From positions 666,610,352 to 666,668,351 of the forward strand of contig NC_081412.1 in assembly GCF_030272615.1 (NCBI RefSeq): a stretch of DNA of 58,000 nucleotides, in the 5' to 3' direction. Positions 1 to 12,081 of this stretch are shown in pieces. The position numbers were made by a program, and so were the translations under genes. Under the pieces are notes generated by a model. It did no database searches. It had not been told where the DNA came from and saw nothing but the letters and a program-made list of their open reading frames with translations. Source of the stretch: Cryptomeria japonica (taxonomy: Eukaryota > Streptophyta > Pinopsida > Cupressales > Cupressaceae). The first letter of the stretch is position 1, and the number at the start of each line of letters is the position of its first letter.

Positions 1-1313
1 TGTCCTGATTCTGCCCCTGAAACTGCTTCGGAAACCACTGTTTTGCACTCTGGAAAACTGTCAGAAATGCTGTCTGTCAGAAGGACCAGGGCGCCCAGCG
101 CCCATGTCCCAGGGACCAGGGCGCCCAATGCCCCTGTCCTGGCAGGACCAGGGCGCCCCACACCCCTGTCCTGGTCTTTTGCTCTGAAACTTGGTGTGGA
201 GTGCTGTCTCGACCTACTTTTCCTGGATCTGCAACTTGCAGCGTCGTCCGAATCCCGAAACCTGCACTTATATCTGAAAAGGGTATGGTGGGTGGCTATA
301 TAGGGTTTTGCCTTAGTCAAACCCCCGCTTCGGTGATTTCCACCTCCACGAATAGCCAAGTTGTATTGTAAAATGTATTGTGTGTGCAGACCTTGTGTGT
401 GTGCAAGATCCTAAAATGCAATTAAGCAAACTAGAGCAACCTAGAAAGTAAACCCTAATTGCTTGTAAATGATAATGTAAATGCTCTAAATCAAGATGCA
501 AAGTGATCTAAAGCATGAATAAGTGATATATTGAAGCTTATGCAAAGACATGAAAACAACATGAAATCATACCCAACCCCAAGTGAGGGGTACAAGCCAA
601 TCTTCAGTCGGTAATCTCCTATTGTTCTTCAATGTCTTCAAAGCCCTAAATGGATGAATGAAATTGATGAATGCTTGATAGAAGGATGTTGAATGTTGTT
701 GAAGTCTTCAAAGATCTGCTCTTTCGCTGCATAGAAGGTCCTTGAAAGCCAAAATTCTGATCCTTTCAAATGAAGAAAGAGAGCTCTTATATATGAAACC
801 CTAGGTCTTAATTTCAACTTTTGGCCGACCTAGAGATTGAATCTCCTGCCAATTTCTTGGGGTTAAGCTTTATCTTATGATTGGATCGTGCTCCTAAAAT
901 TTCGAAAAAAATGTCCGGGACCATGTGCACTCCGGGCGCCATGGTCCTGACAACTTTTCACCAAATTTTCAGGGCCGTCGGATATGATGATTTTAGAGAG
1001 AATCCCAAAGTTTCAGGCGATTTCGAGATGTTTTGACCCCCGAAATCAAGCCCCCAAGTTCAAAATAGGACCTAATTAGGGTTTTTGATTAAATGATGTA
1101 TTGGAGGAATAAAATGAAAAGGGCACACTTTAATGAAAGGGCCCAACTTTATGATATAGGAGATGATAAAATAGAACCTTAGACCTAATTAATTTAATTA
1201 ATTAAGTGCTAAAGGGGAAATGCAATGCAAAATGCAAAATGCGCCAAGGCGGGTGCTAAACTAGGTGTGAAATTGTACCACCCTAGCAAGTGCGTACAAT
1301 TTATGACGCTACA
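1..1313 (-). mobile_element. LTR (5' part) of a Tat-like gypsy element, cut by the window edge
   Basis: On the minus strand this matches the two LTRs at 10374 and 21454 almost base for base: the TGTAGCGTCATAAATTG start (ending at 1313), the TATATAAGAGCTC promoter box (about 783-796), the 'accatggcgcccgg' block (about 915-950) and the GC-rich GGACCAGGGCGCCC repeats (about 85-160). The window starts inside the LTR. The flank at 1314 is integrase coding sequence and not a polypurine tract, so this is either the 5' LTR of an element running off the left edge or a solo LTR. It interrupts the older gypsy integrase to its right. Confidence 0.9.
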
Positions 1314-2600
1314 GGTACACGGCCATCGGGGAGTATCTTTCTACTTCAGTCTTTCCGCAAGGCATGCTACCAGGAGAACGAAGGAAACTAGTTTTACAAA
1401 GTCGAACATTCCAACTGGTCAATGGACTGTTATATAAGATGGGACCGGATCAAATTCTCAAAAGATGTGTGATGGAGGAGGAAGTGCCAGGAGTTCTCCG
1501 AGAGGTGCACGAACGACCGGTGGGGGGCCACATGGGACTAGACACTACTACACGAAAGGTGCTACTCGCGGGCTTGTGGTGGCCCATGCTATATAATGAT
1601 GCTCGAGAATGGGTTGTTGGTTGCGACACATGCCAAAGGGCTGGGAAACCATTGAAGTGAGACTTTATGCCGCTCAACCCCTCGCACGCACAGGAATTAT
1701 TTGAACGATGGGGGTTGGATTTTGTCGAACCACTCAAAGTCAGCCATTCTAGGCAATGCAGATACATCGTGGTAGCCACGGAATATTTGACTAAGTGGGT
1801 GGAAGCATGGGCCCTACCCAATAACTCGACGGTGAGTACAACCAGATTTATTTATGAGCAAATAATTACTCGTTAGGGCATCCCCATGTAGCTGACGAGT
1901 GACTGAGGTGGCCATTTTGTCAACCATGTTATTAAGTTGGTCACGACAAAATTTAAGATCTTCCATTCTCTCTCGAGTCCTTATTACCCTCGAGCCAACG
2001 GGGAGGTAGAGGCCACGAACAAGATCCTGGTAGGAGTCATTTATAAGTCGTGTGGGGTCAAAGGGGAAGATTGGGAAGAGAAGTTACCCTCCGCGTTGTG
2101 GGCTTACCACACGACGTACAAAGTGACCACGGGACAAACACCCTTCCAACTTATGTACTGGCAGGAGGCTGTGGTGCCAGCGGAATTCATGGTGCCAAGC
2201 CTTTGTATTGTAGTAGAGAATAGACTCAGGGATATGGAGAGCCTGAGGAAGAGACTGTATGCCTTAAGCAAGTTGGACGAAAAAAGAATGATGGCACAAT
2301 GGGCCACAGAGGCAACCCAGCAAAGACGGAAGGTCTGGCACGACAAGCATCTTCGGTGATTGAAGTTTACTCTGGGGTAGTTAGTGTTGAAATTCAATGG
2401 GAGGAACGAAATCAAACCAAGAAAGTTTAAAGTGCAATGGCTAGGGCCCTTCAAGATACGCGAGGTCAATGGCAACGGGGCGATTAAGTTGTGGACACTC
2501 GACGGAAAGGAGATAGCTGATGTCGTCAATGGGTCCAAATTAAAATAGTACCACGAAAGATGGGTGACTGACCCCGAACCCTCCAAAAGTAATACCAATT
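1314..2600 (+). pseudogene. Ty3/gypsy integrase relic
   Basis: Reads as the C-terminal third of a gypsy Pol protein. The H2C2 zinc-binding module is visible at about 1500-1650 (H..H..CDTC). The DDE core follows, with its first Asp in WGLDFV (about 1712), second Asp in TSD followed by a stop (about 1897), and Glu in ANGEVEATNK (about 1995-2025). A C-terminal chromatin/DNA-binding tail (WLGPFKIREVNGNGAIKL) runs to about 2550. The frame has at least seven nonsense codons, at about 1657, 1873, 1891, 1903, 2357, 2378 and 2545. Most fit CGA-to-TGA or CAG-to-TAG changes, the mark of cytosine methylation. The 5' part is missing because the LTR at 1-1313 is inserted here. It cannot make an active integrase. 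Confidence 0.9.
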
Positions 2601-3108
2601 TAAAAAAAAATGAAAAAAAAAAAAACCGTACAGTCGCACGACAGTGACCGTACGATCACAAAAGTTTTTGTTTTTTTTTATTTTAAAAAGGTAATTACGA
2701 TGGCTGTGGTGGACCACCGATGGGGGAACCATCGAATGGTGGGATCATGGTGTGGTGGCAACATCGACGGTGGACCACTGGCAGTGGACACCACCGTGCG
2801 ATGAAGATCGCTGCGGTATAAAGCCCCGCACAAGCCCGCATAAACAACACGCAGCCCCCACACAAGCCCGCACCAGCATAAGCAACATGCAGCCCACACA
2901 CGTAGCCCGCACTAGCATAAAGCAACATGCAACCCAGCATAGTAGGGAACCGCACAAGGGAGCAGAATAGTAACGGGACGACAATGACATAGCATTACCG
3001 TACGGCTACAACAATCCGGGGAAGGAGAAAGAGGCACGTGTTTATTAATTTAACCCTATTCTTTTTAAAAAAAAAAGAGGGCACAAACGATAAAGGAAGC
3101 ATTATTTA
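2601..3108. other. Non-coding spacer of the gypsy relic
   Basis: About 500 bases between integrase and the extra ORF. It contains short A and T runs and GC-rich CACA/GCCCGCA-type short repeats (2815-2950). No credible reading frame is seen on either strand; the short ORFs here are chance. Confidence 0.6.
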
Positions 3109-5572
3109 ATGGACGCTAGTGGGAAAAATTGGCAAAAGCAGTTACGACAGTTATCTGGTGTTGTGCCGTCAACCTCAGGGAAGAAGGGTGTGGTCCGAAT
3201 TCTTCCTTCGGGTGTAAAGGTAAGAGGCGGCATGGCTGACAACGGCCAAAAGAAAGGGAAGAAGGTACACTCCAAAGTGCAACAGACTCCGGCAAAGAGT
3301 GACGTGACGATGGACACAATCACTTTTGAGGGTTTGACTGGCACAAATTGCAGGAGATGGTGGAATGAGACCCCAAATGATGACCCTCTGAAGATAAAAC
3401 TGTGACTGGCACAAGTACAGTGGGCCATCCAGATGCCAATTTTTTGCATCAGGGACTTCGAGGTGGTGTTGCATGCCATGATTGGTACCTACGACTCGCA
3501 TAGGCAGTAGTCAATATTTGACTACGACCATCAGTAGATTACAGTATCATTTGCTTCGACCGAATTTACCAAAGTTTTCAGTATTCCAGGGGTGCATGGA
3601 AGGAAAGTAGACAAGGCACAAAAAATAGCCCCATATTTCAAAGACAAACTTCTGAAACTGATGTGTCACAACGACCTCACACAAGCGAAACTTGCTAGTC
3701 TTCAGCACGCAAGCAAGAGTCGTGGCCTGAAGAAGTCATTCCTAAAGGAAGGAATATGGCGGTGCCTGGTAGATGTATTGAAGAGTCAGTTGATAGGAGC
3801 AAGTAGGGCTTCAGATATTGCCATGGCATAGGTGGTGCTCGTGAATGGCCTCTATAACGGTGTGGTATATGACTAGGCATCTATCTTAGCAAATAGAATA
3901 GAGGAATTCATGACTCTCCAGCACAAGACTTTCTACATGCCCTACCATGCCATTGGGCTCTTCCTCGATGCGGTACGACTTCGGGGCTCACCAAACCAGC
4001 ACTTGGCACCACAAGGTCGTGTACACCCTGACCAGCCTCCCATATTTTATTGGATGCACCTGGACACCATGGCACCAAGCGGGGATATCGACTCTGGCAC
4101 GAAATGAAAGAGGAGGGTAGTGGTTTCAACGTCGGCAATAGAGTTTGAGTCTGGCAGTAGTGACTCGAGTGAAGAGGCGGAGGACTCCAGTGATTCTGCC
4201 ATGAAGACTAGTTTTAGAATGGTAGGTCAGGGTGGGCAACATGGAGAGGCTGACATGGGGGCAACATCAGCAGTGGCTGCGCAGCCTCGGGATGAGATGA
4301 CTTCCACAAGCACCATGTTGCCTCCTCCAGGTGCGGTAGTGATGACCGTGCCCGTTCCTGGTTTTGGGCAAGACCGGACACCCATGATTATGGCCCCCCC
4401 ACCTGCGGCCACGACACTGGTAGAGCCTCTAGTGGTCGACGAGAGTCATCCCATGACAGTGGTAGAGGTTGGAGGGACAGCAACCGAGGAGATGGCGGTA
4501 CCACCGGAACTTCCTAGAGGGAGTGATCTCCCTTCTCAATAGGATGTGAATGCATGGCTGAGCTAGTTCAAGTTGGCACCAATAGCCCCCGTTGGAATAG
4601 TAGTCCTTTCCCCAAGGTGTGAGCAGAGTCCTCACGAGGTTGTGGACCTCGTCAGAGATGAATCACCAGACCCTACGCAGAGTGTACTGAGGGACCACTC
4701 ACCCATCCGCCAGTTGATGTTGAGCCCTACGCAGGAGGGGTTCACCTCGAGTTTCCCTCAGACTTCCTACGGGGTTATGGAGGAGTAGGATATAGTAGCA
4801 TCTCCGAGAGGGGATGGCGACAGGGAATTAGAGTAGTTTTTGGCGGATATGGCTGTGGAAGCGAGATGAGTATTCGCCTCAGTACAGTCTCAAGGTGAGG
4901 CTAGGGCAGACGAGGAGTTGGAGTGGCTACTGGAGTTTATGAGGGATAGGTGTATGACCCACTTTACTCAGTGCTTTGAGTCTGGTGGATGGCCTACCAC
5001 AGAGACCTTGCAGATGTTGGAGAACTGGGGCCTTCAGGAGCAGGTTGGCGAAACCAGCAGACAGGCATTGTTGAGGCAAATAGAGCAGTCCTTCTGAGAA
5101 ACTTACTATGAGTTGCAGAGGATGCAATATATTGGCAGTAGTGCAGAGACCCAACGCAGGGAGGCCGTATTGGCATGGGATGAGTTGGCTACTAGGCTCC
5201 AGTAGATGAAGGAGCTCCACAGAGAGAAATTTGGCTCGGGTGACGACCGCATGGGACGAAGAACGAGCTGCCTTGGAGACAATGTTAGCCGGAGAGAGGA
5301 CGGCTAAGGGTGCCTTGGAGGCACGGTTGGAGGAGGTGCACGAAGATAGGACCATGCTGGAAAACCGACTGGGTAGCGATTTGGAGCAGGTGGACCAGAA
5401 AGATAAGGAAGTCTTGGAGGCAGCATTGATGGTGAAAACAACGATGGAACGCCAGATGGTGGCAAAGCGGGATCTCAAGTTGCGGACTGACCAGGTCTAT
5501 GAGTTACGTGCTCGCCTGAGCGTTGCACCCTCTCCACCAGGCACACTTCCTCCACCCCCTTCTCAGTCTTGA
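3109..5572 (+). pseudogene. Extra sense-strand ORF of the gypsy relic, coiled-coil C terminus
   Basis: One reading frame can be followed from 3109 to about 5228 through roughly a dozen in-frame stops, then continues in the next frame to 5572 after what looks like a one-base insertion near 5229. Pieces between stops are colinear: a basic N terminus (about 3109-3400); a globular part (about 3430-4100, with a YMPYHAIGLFLDA stretch); a Ser/Glu-rich acidic segment (about 4140-4200); a Pro/Thr-rich linker; and a Glu/Arg-rich heptad region (about 5225-5510) with the look of a long coiled coil. It lies between integrase and the 3' LTR, where plant Tat-type elements often carry additional ORFs. I recognise no domain and assign no function; a structural or env-like role is only a possibility. 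Confidence 0.6.
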
Positions 5573-5638
5573 GTTTTATGTTGTAATCCTTCCATGTTGC
5601 TTTTCCGTCGTCAGGAGACAAACGACCTTGTTTTTTTT

Positions 5639-5647
5639 GGGGGATGA
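5639..5647 (+). other. Short purine tract next to the gypsy-relic LTR
   Basis: GGGGGATGA preceded by a T run (5631-5638) lies directly before the TGTTAGCGG start of the LTR. This is the expected position and make-up of a polypurine tract with its upstream U-box. Confidence 0.45.
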
Positions 5648-5920
5648 TGTTAGCGGCAATATTGTACACAAAAATAAAACTAGTTAATTAAGTGATAAAT
5701 GTCATGGTTAGTTGGCAACCGAGGGGTGGCAATTGCGGTGCGATGGTTGGCGCTCGCACCCCCTCGGGATCTTTATATACCTCTGAATGTAACTTGTGAA
5801 AGGACAATTATGAATGGAATAACATCTCTTATATTGCATCTGATATCTATGGCATTATTATTATTCTGCATTACGTGTTTTATCTGTATGTTTTAAGTTA
5901 TTCACCCGAGAGGGCAAACA
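5648..5920 (+). mobile_element. Probable 3' LTR of the gypsy relic
   Basis: A 273-bp segment bounded by TG (5648) and CA (5920) directly after a purine tract. A TATA-like TTTATATACC lies at about 5770 and an A/T-rich tail follows. The right edge is sharp: at 5921 the sequence switches to copia reverse transcriptase on the opposite strand in mid-codon context, as expected if the gypsy element had inserted there. The partner 5' LTR would lie left of the window, so identity cannot be checked. Confidence 0.6.
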
Positions 5921-6900
5921 AATGACACTTGGTGAATCCTACTGAGAGAAGAAGGGAATGCATCTTGGCATACCAAGCCCTATGGGCTTGCTTGAGGCCA
6001 TCGATAGACTTCCTCAATCTGCAAACCATGGAAGAATCCTCAATGAATCCTTGTGGTTGCTCCATGTAAATCTCCTCTTCTAAATCCACATGAAGAAATA
6101 CACTCTTCACATCCATTTGATGTACATCCCGACCATGAGTTGTGACAATAGAAAGTGTCAAGTGAATGGAATTCATCTTGGTTACATGGGAAAAGGTCTC
6201 AGTATTATGAACACTAGGAACTTATGAGAAACCTTTTGCCACAAGCTGAGATTTATACTTATCCACAGTTCCATCCACTACAAACTTATTCTAATAGATC
6301 CACTTACATCGAATCATCTTTCTCTCCTTAGGGAGAGGAACTAAATCCCATGTGTTGTTCCTCATCAAGGAATTATACTCGTCCTCCATTTCTGAATCCC
6401 ACTTGAGAACCCTGGATGCTTCCTTAAAAGATTGTGGATCAAAAGTTGAAAAAATGTAAGCATGTGGAAGATGTTGATGTTGTGACCTAGTCCTTCTACT
6501 GTGAAAAGGATCCTCAACAAGAGTACCCATTGATTCAAGAGTCTATCGAGCCCAACGAGGTCTTATAGGAAATGAAGGACAAGTTTCTTCAACTTCAAGT
6601 GGGCCCTACAGAGGTGTGAGCTCGCGAGTTAGAGTAGAGGTGGAATCATCATCTGAATCACTATAATCACTTTCCACTATGGAGGAAGGATCAGAGGCCA
6701 AGCTAGGAGAACTTTCCTCAAAGTGAACACTCCTCTCAATGAATAGCTCATGTGTCTTTGGATCCAAAAGTCTATATGCCTTAACACCCTCAGGATATCC
6801 AACAAAGATGCAAGGCCTACTCCAAGGTTCCAATGCCTTGTGTTTCTATGGAGGAATGCAAACCCTTGCCGAGCAACCAAAAATTATAAAGTGTCTCACA
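5921..6900 (-). pseudogene. Ty1/copia integrase C terminus and start of reverse transcriptase
   Basis: Read on the minus strand from 6900 down: the copia integrase tail with the RPCIFVGYP motif (about 6790-6815), an acidic spacer (about 6610-6750), then the RT N-terminal region with WDLVPLP and KWIY (about 6290-6340) and the RT palm start with QMDVKSVFLHVDLEEEIYM and YMEQPQGF (about 6040-6130). The frame has several stops and shifts (for example about 6850 and 6290). Sequence ends abruptly at 5921 inside RT, where the gypsy LTR begins, and at 6900 where the CACTA element begins. The missing upstream part is the copia segment at 37746-39790, making this the downstream half of one split element. 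Confidence 0.9.
6898..6900. repeat. Target-site duplication of the CACTA element, left copy (ACA)
   Basis: ACA directly before the CACTA terminus, matched by ACA at 37743-37745. Three-base duplications are the rule for the CACTA superfamily. Confidence 0.85.
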
Positions 6901-6922
6901 CACTAGTACATTCGGGTCAAAA
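6901..6922 (+). repeat. CACTA left terminal inverted repeat
   Basis: Begins CACTAGTACATTCGGGTCAA and pairs with the right end at 37721-37742. Confidence 0.85.
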
Positions 6923-6969
6923 TTTTGATGGCAAATCATCATCGTTCTGATGCAATTTCGTTGCACTAC

Positions 6970-7290
6970 TGACAAAAATAGTCGTCGAAAACTTTTTGTC
7001 GGAAGTTCTGAGTATCCTTGTGGTCGTTGCAATTCCGACATCTGCTCCAACCTTTCCGACGGCCGCCATGGATGCTCATACCCAGAAAGAATACCGTTGC
7101 GATCTCAGCCTACCATTGGATGCACAACATCCTCGTCGGAACTCTCCTAGAGGCCGTCGTAATTTTAACCCTTTTGTGTCGGAATTATGAGGACCTCCAG
7201 GAGAGTTCTGACGAGGATGGTGTGCATCCGACGACACTCCTCTGTCGGAATGTTTACCCTTTGATGTCAGAATTCCGACGGTAGGCCGAT
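6970..7290. repeat. Left subterminal repeats (GTCGGA / TCCGAC) of the CACTA element
   Basis: About nine copies of GTCGGA(A) or its complement TCCGAC(G) occur in both orientations, for example at about 6998, 7035, 7053, 7134, 7179, 7229, 7243 and 7273. Clustered short motifs near the ends are where TNPA-type proteins bind in known CACTA elements. Binding here is inferred. Confidence 0.6.
7118..7229. repeat. Inverted repeat, 36-base arms
   Basis: Arms 7118-7153 and 7194-7229 are complementary at 33 of 36 positions around a 40-base loop. Both arms carry the GTCGGA-type subterminal motif. It could form a stable hairpin within the left end of the CACTA element. Confidence 0.75.
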
Positions 7291-7320
7291 TTTTCAGAAA
7301 AAAAAAATTATAGAAAAAGA

Positions 7321-7520
7321 TTGACATTGGTATCTCTCTTCTATCTCTCTTCTCTATCCCTCTCTACTATCTCTCTTCTCTATCCCTCTCTACTATCTCT
7401 CTTCTCTCTCCCCTCTCTAGGTATCTTTCTCCATCCCTCTCTTCTTCTCTCCCTCTCTACTTCTCTTTCTCTACCCTCTCCAGGTCATTATCTCTTCCTC
7501 TCACCCTCTCTCATCAAAAG
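7321..7520 (+). repeat. CT-rich polypyrimidine tract
   Basis: An irregular repeat of CTCTCTTCTCTATCCCTCTC units over about 200 bases. The open frame across it (Leu/Ser-rich) is a low-complexity artefact. Confidence 0.85.
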
Positions 7521-10368
7521 AGAAATAAAAACTTGCATGGCCTTATAATTCATGAGTTGAAGTTTGAGTTTAACATTTTGGAGGTAATTTTCTTAGACTA
7601 TTCAATGCCCATTCTAACTAAGGTCAATCAAAATTCAAGATAAACCTGTGGTAAAGATGAGGATCTCGAGTTCATTGGTAGAGGACTCCACTTTTGATGG
7701 GAGAAAACCCTAGTATTTAGTTTGGTAAGCTCTAGTCGAAGGTGCAGTATGACAACCACGTAGAAGGAGAACCATGACATGTTGCAAAATTAGAAGGGAA
7801 ATTCTAACAAAGAGTAGCTACGTGTCTAGAACATTCAAAGCATTTCATGTCTGGGCTAGCTATCTTCTTTACTCTAGTCTAGGATTTCACATTTTTGAGA
7901 AAGCATGATTTGTATGGATGGTTTGTTTGTTTCAAATGAAGTATAGTCCAGCCTCCACCAAAATAACAATGACAGTAAGGACTAGTAGAGTAGTCTGTTA
8001 GAAGGTTTAGACATTGATAATAGTGTCTAGGTTTTCCCCAATTCTTGAATAGTATTAATAGATAATCATAAGTATAGAAAGGAATAGATTACTTAGAGCT
8101 TGTAATGAAGAAGGGTTTTGAATTAAAAAGACAATGATAAGAGTTTTTTTATGGTTCAAAACACAAAGACAATCACAACAGAAAATTACAAGTTATAGGG
8201 TTACATTGAGTAGGTTTGATTGGTTTGAAGAATATATTGTGTTTCTCTATCAATAAATAAGAGGTCTCAAGAAGCTAAAGACAATGAAAACTAATTGATG
8301 GGCAACCTTTTGACTATCAAGAAGTGATTGCCTCAGATGAAAGTAGTGATAAATGTCACTATGAACAAAAGAACAACCAATAAATGATAAATTTGCAGTG
8401 AGATCATAGTGCCTAAATCAATCTAAAAGCTTGTAAGGATCAGAACCAAGCCATATAAGCTTCAAGAACAATTTGAGAGCATCAAAGACATCTACCAGAC
8501 ATTAGAAATTGTCGAATCAATGACACAACAGCCTCATTACAGTCTTATGTTGTATTAAATAGCAAAAGCCAAGTCTAAGATAGTGTTAAAAGGTGTGTGA
8601 GAGTCTTCAACATGGATAACTGATAGGTATAACATTGAGAGCAACAATATATGAGATTTGATGAATGACAGTGGCCATGATATGGAGATGACAGTGTCAA
8701 GTATCACTGTCAAAGCATGAATAGAGGTCCTAATCTGAGTCTTTTCAAGAGAGAACAATAAATATGAAGCACCAAGGTCTACAGTCAAATCAGAGACAAC
8801 CATCTAGCAGCCCAAAAAAGAATCAAAAGGTTGTGAAAGGTCAAAATCACAGTATTTCCATAGCCCATGAAGTTCTAGAAGATGTGCAAGGGAAGTTCAT
8901 AGTGCAAGGTCATAGGTATTTAGTGTCATAATTATTTTCTTCACCCCCAGATCTTGATGAAAGATAAAAGGATGCCATGACACAAAGTGAAAAGTCTATA
9001 GCACTGATAAATAGGTTAGCATTATGTCATATGCATACAAGACATCATGAAGCAGATTTGACAGTAATAAAGTTGAAGCAGTCATCAACTCAAGCATAAT
9101 AAAGGCATGGACACTGAGCATGCAAAAATATAATTGATAACAGTGGTGAAATGATTAATGTTGTATCACAATTTGATATCAAACTGTCTATGAAGATGGT
9201 TGTTGAAAGGTTTAGTGTTGGTTTTAAAGGTGAAAACATTGCATGAGGTCTGCCACCATAAAGGAAATACAAAGCTACAAATAAGATAGTGGCCATTCAA
9301 AGATAAAGCTACAAAGAACTATCAAAGAAACCACAGTCCAATGAAGAATCAAGAGACAACAGGCCTAAGTGTAGTCTCAGATATTTGAAAATGTCATTAT
9401 GGATAGTTAAGAAAAATAAATGCATTCATGATATTTGCACTCAACAAAAGAGAAGGGTTTGTATTCATCAAAGATTAGTTGAAACACTTGTGAGAGAGAG
9501 ATCAATATCCATCAAGACATAAATAAGATAATCACCATTACAAAGCACGATGAATCAAAAAGGCAATCAAGAATTATCAGTTCAAAGGATCAATAGGTGA
9601 ATCTTCTCTTATTGATAATCTGTAGTGATGGTGTATAGGATCCCTGTTCCAATCTCAATGTGCCAAAGCTTGATGAGAAGTCATGCATTAGAAGTTACAA
9701 ATGCCTTAAATAGTTTTCTATTGAGAGAAGCCACATAGTCAAATCAAGACTCAAATCCACAATGGTAAGATACAAACAACGATGATAGTCAATGAGTCTT
9801 TCATTGTAGGGTTTTCATAAAATTTTAGAATATGGTATGAGCAGTCCAAAGAACTATGACACTTCACTGAAAGGAGCAGCATATCAGTCCATATTGGCAT
9901 CAAATTATACAAATGACAACTAGGTATGAAGCTACAGGAGACAATCACTGTCTTAGTTTAAGACCCTAGAACAATATAGCCCCAATGGAGAAAGCAAAAA
10001 TCAAAACATAGGAGAAGTCCTAGAATCCCACTAAAATCTTATTTGTAGTCGCAGAGTTGCAAGATCAAAAGCATATAATGGTAAAGATGACCTAGGGTTC
10101 TCTTTTTATTATTGAGACAATATTATGTGAATATGATAGTTTAGCAATCCTTGAATGCATGTGAGTAGTCCCAATGAAGAAACAATACCATCAGGGTATT
10201 AGAATAATTTTTGAAACCTGCAATCATGTTAGATAAAACCTGCAATCATGTTAGACAAGTATTGAAAGTATAATTCATAGAGCAACCATTTCAACTAGAT
10301 TTAGATAACATATATTCATAACTATTTCAATTTTATGTGAACTACACAATATCTATAATGCATAATTG
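7521..10368. other. Gene-free left interior of the CACTA element
   Basis: About 2.8 kb of A/T-rich sequence downstream of the SET/TNPA-like gene. No reading frame longer than about 80 codons looks like a protein, and I see no clear splice-compatible exons, RNA gene or further element boundary. It ends at the GAGTT target site of the gypsy insertion. Confidence 0.5.
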
Positions 10369-10373
10369 GAGTT
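10369..10373. repeat. Target-site duplication of the gypsy element, left copy (GAGTT)
   Basis: GAGTT directly before the 5' LTR, identical to 23112-23116 directly after the 3' LTR. Confidence 0.9.
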
Positions 10374-12061
10374 TGTAACGTCATAAATTGTACGCACTTG
10401 CTAAAGCAGTACAATTTCACACCTAGTTTAGCACCCGCCTTGGCGCATTTTGCATTTGCATTGCATTTCCCCTTTAGCACTTAATTAATCAAATTAATTA
10501 GGTCTAAGGTTCTATTTCATCATATTCCACATCATAAAGTTGGGCCCTTTCATTAAAGTGTGCCCCTTTCATTTTATTCCTCTAATACATCATTTAATCA
10601 AAAACCCTAATTAGGTCCTATTTTGAACTTGGGGGCTTGATTTCGGGGGTTAAAACATCTCGAAATCACCTGTAACTTCGGGATTCTCTCTAAAATCATC
10701 ATATCCGACAGCCCTGAAAATTTGGTGAAAAGTTGCCGGGACCATGGCGCCCGGAGTGCACACGGTCCCGGACATTTTTCCCAAAATTTTAGGAGCGCGA
10801 TCCAATCATAAAATAAAGCTTAACCCCAAGATATTGGCTGGAGATTCAATCTCTAGGTTGGCCAAAAGTTGAAATTAAGACCTAGGGTTTCATATATAAG
10901 AGCTCTCTTTCTTCATTTGAAAGGATCCGATTTTTGGTTTCAAGGAACCTTCTATGCAGCGAAAGAGCAGATCTTTGAAGACTTCAACAACATTCAACAT
11001 CCATCCATCAAGCATCCATCAATTTCATTCATCCATTTAGGGCTTTGAAGGCATTGAAGAGAAATAAGGGATCACCGACTGAAGATTGGCTTGTATCCCT
11101 CCCTTGGGGTTGGGTATGATTTCATGTTGTTTTCATGTCTTTGCATAAGCTTCATTACATCATTTGTATTCATGCTTTAAATCACTTTGCATCTTGATTT
11201 GGAACATTTACATTATCATTTACAAGCAATTAGGGTTTACTTTCTAGGTTGCTCTAGTTTGCTTGCTTGCATTTTAGGATCTTGCACACACACAAGGTCT
11301 GCACACACACTACTGTTATACAACTTGGCTATTCGTGGAGGTGGAAATCACCAAAGCGAGGGTTTGACTAAGGCAAAACCCTATATAGCCGTCCACCATA
11401 CTTTTTAGATATAAGTGCAGGTTTCGGGATTCGGACGATGCCGCAAGTTGCAAATCCGACGGAAGCAGACCGAGACAGAACTTCACACCAAATTTCAAAG
11501 CAAAAGACCAGGACAGGGGCGTGGGGCACCCTGGTCCTGCCTGGATAGGGGTGCTAGGTGCCCTGGTCCCTGGGATAGGGGCGTTGGGCGCCCTGGTCCC
11601 TGGGATAGGGGCGCTGGGCGCCCTGGTCCTTCTGACAGACAGCATTTCCGACAGTTTTCCAGGTTGTAAAACAACAGTTTCAGGTGCAGTTTCAGGAGCA
11701 GAATCAAGATAGTGGCGCCCGCGCCCCTGTCTCGAAAATTTTCACTCAGATTTCAACTCCAAGTACGCATCTGCATTCTTGTCTTGTCCTTGTGTTTATA
11801 GCTTTCCATTGTTTAATTTCAATTCTGCAATCTTGTTATTAATTCATACTTGCATTTTGGGGTTAAGAATTGAACTTGCATAACTTTACCTTTCAATTAC
11901 AACAAAAGAATAGAAATCCTAATAGGTAGCCCGTGGCTCTCTCTTTCACCAAAAAGAAGTAGCCAATTGTGTGATACCTCTAGGCTCTTTCGTATTCCAT
12001 AATGTGTGTCAAAAGGTAGGATTAGGACATGTTAGCCTAGTCTTGCTTTTTCCCCTACACA
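10374..12061 (+). mobile_element. 5' LTR
   Basis: 1688 bp, starts TGTAACGTCATAAATTG and ends in CCCCTACACA. TATATAAG at 10893-10900 is the likely TATA box. A GC-rich block at about 11515-11640 holds repeats of the type GCCCTGGTCCCTGGGATAGG with a 30-base period. This copy carries one more unit than the 3' LTR, which accounts for the 30-base length difference. Short reading frames across the block are artefacts of the repeat. Confidence 0.93.
10893..10900 (+). promoter_or_regulatory. LTR TATA box
   Basis: TATATAAG, conserved in all three LTR copies of the family (also about 21993-22000, and on the minus strand near 787-794). About 520 bases into the LTR, it probably marks the U3/R promoter. 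Confidence 0.6.
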
Positions 12062-12064
12062 TTT

Positions 12065-12081
12065 TGGTGAACCCGATGTGA
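12065..12081 (+). other. Primer-binding site
   Basis: TGGTGAACCCGATGTGA, three bases after the LTR end. TGG complements a tRNA 3' CCA end and the position is canonical. I could not match the remaining bases to a specific plant tRNA with confidence. Confidence 0.65.

Noticed and set aside
43-303. ORFs across the GC-rich LTR repeats (also 11415-11712 and 22495-22933)
   Set aside because: They follow the 30-bp repeat in several frames at once and are conserved only because the LTR is; no protein character.
6963-7310. A second CACTA terminus (CACTACTGACAAAAA) as a separate element
   Set aside because: No matching opposite end or 3-bp duplication near 7310 could be found, so it is treated as the subterminal region of the large element; still possible.
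12065-12081. Assignment of the gypsy primer to a named tRNA
   Set aside because: Beyond the TGG the match could not be tied to a plant tRNA from memory; needs a tRNA database comparison.
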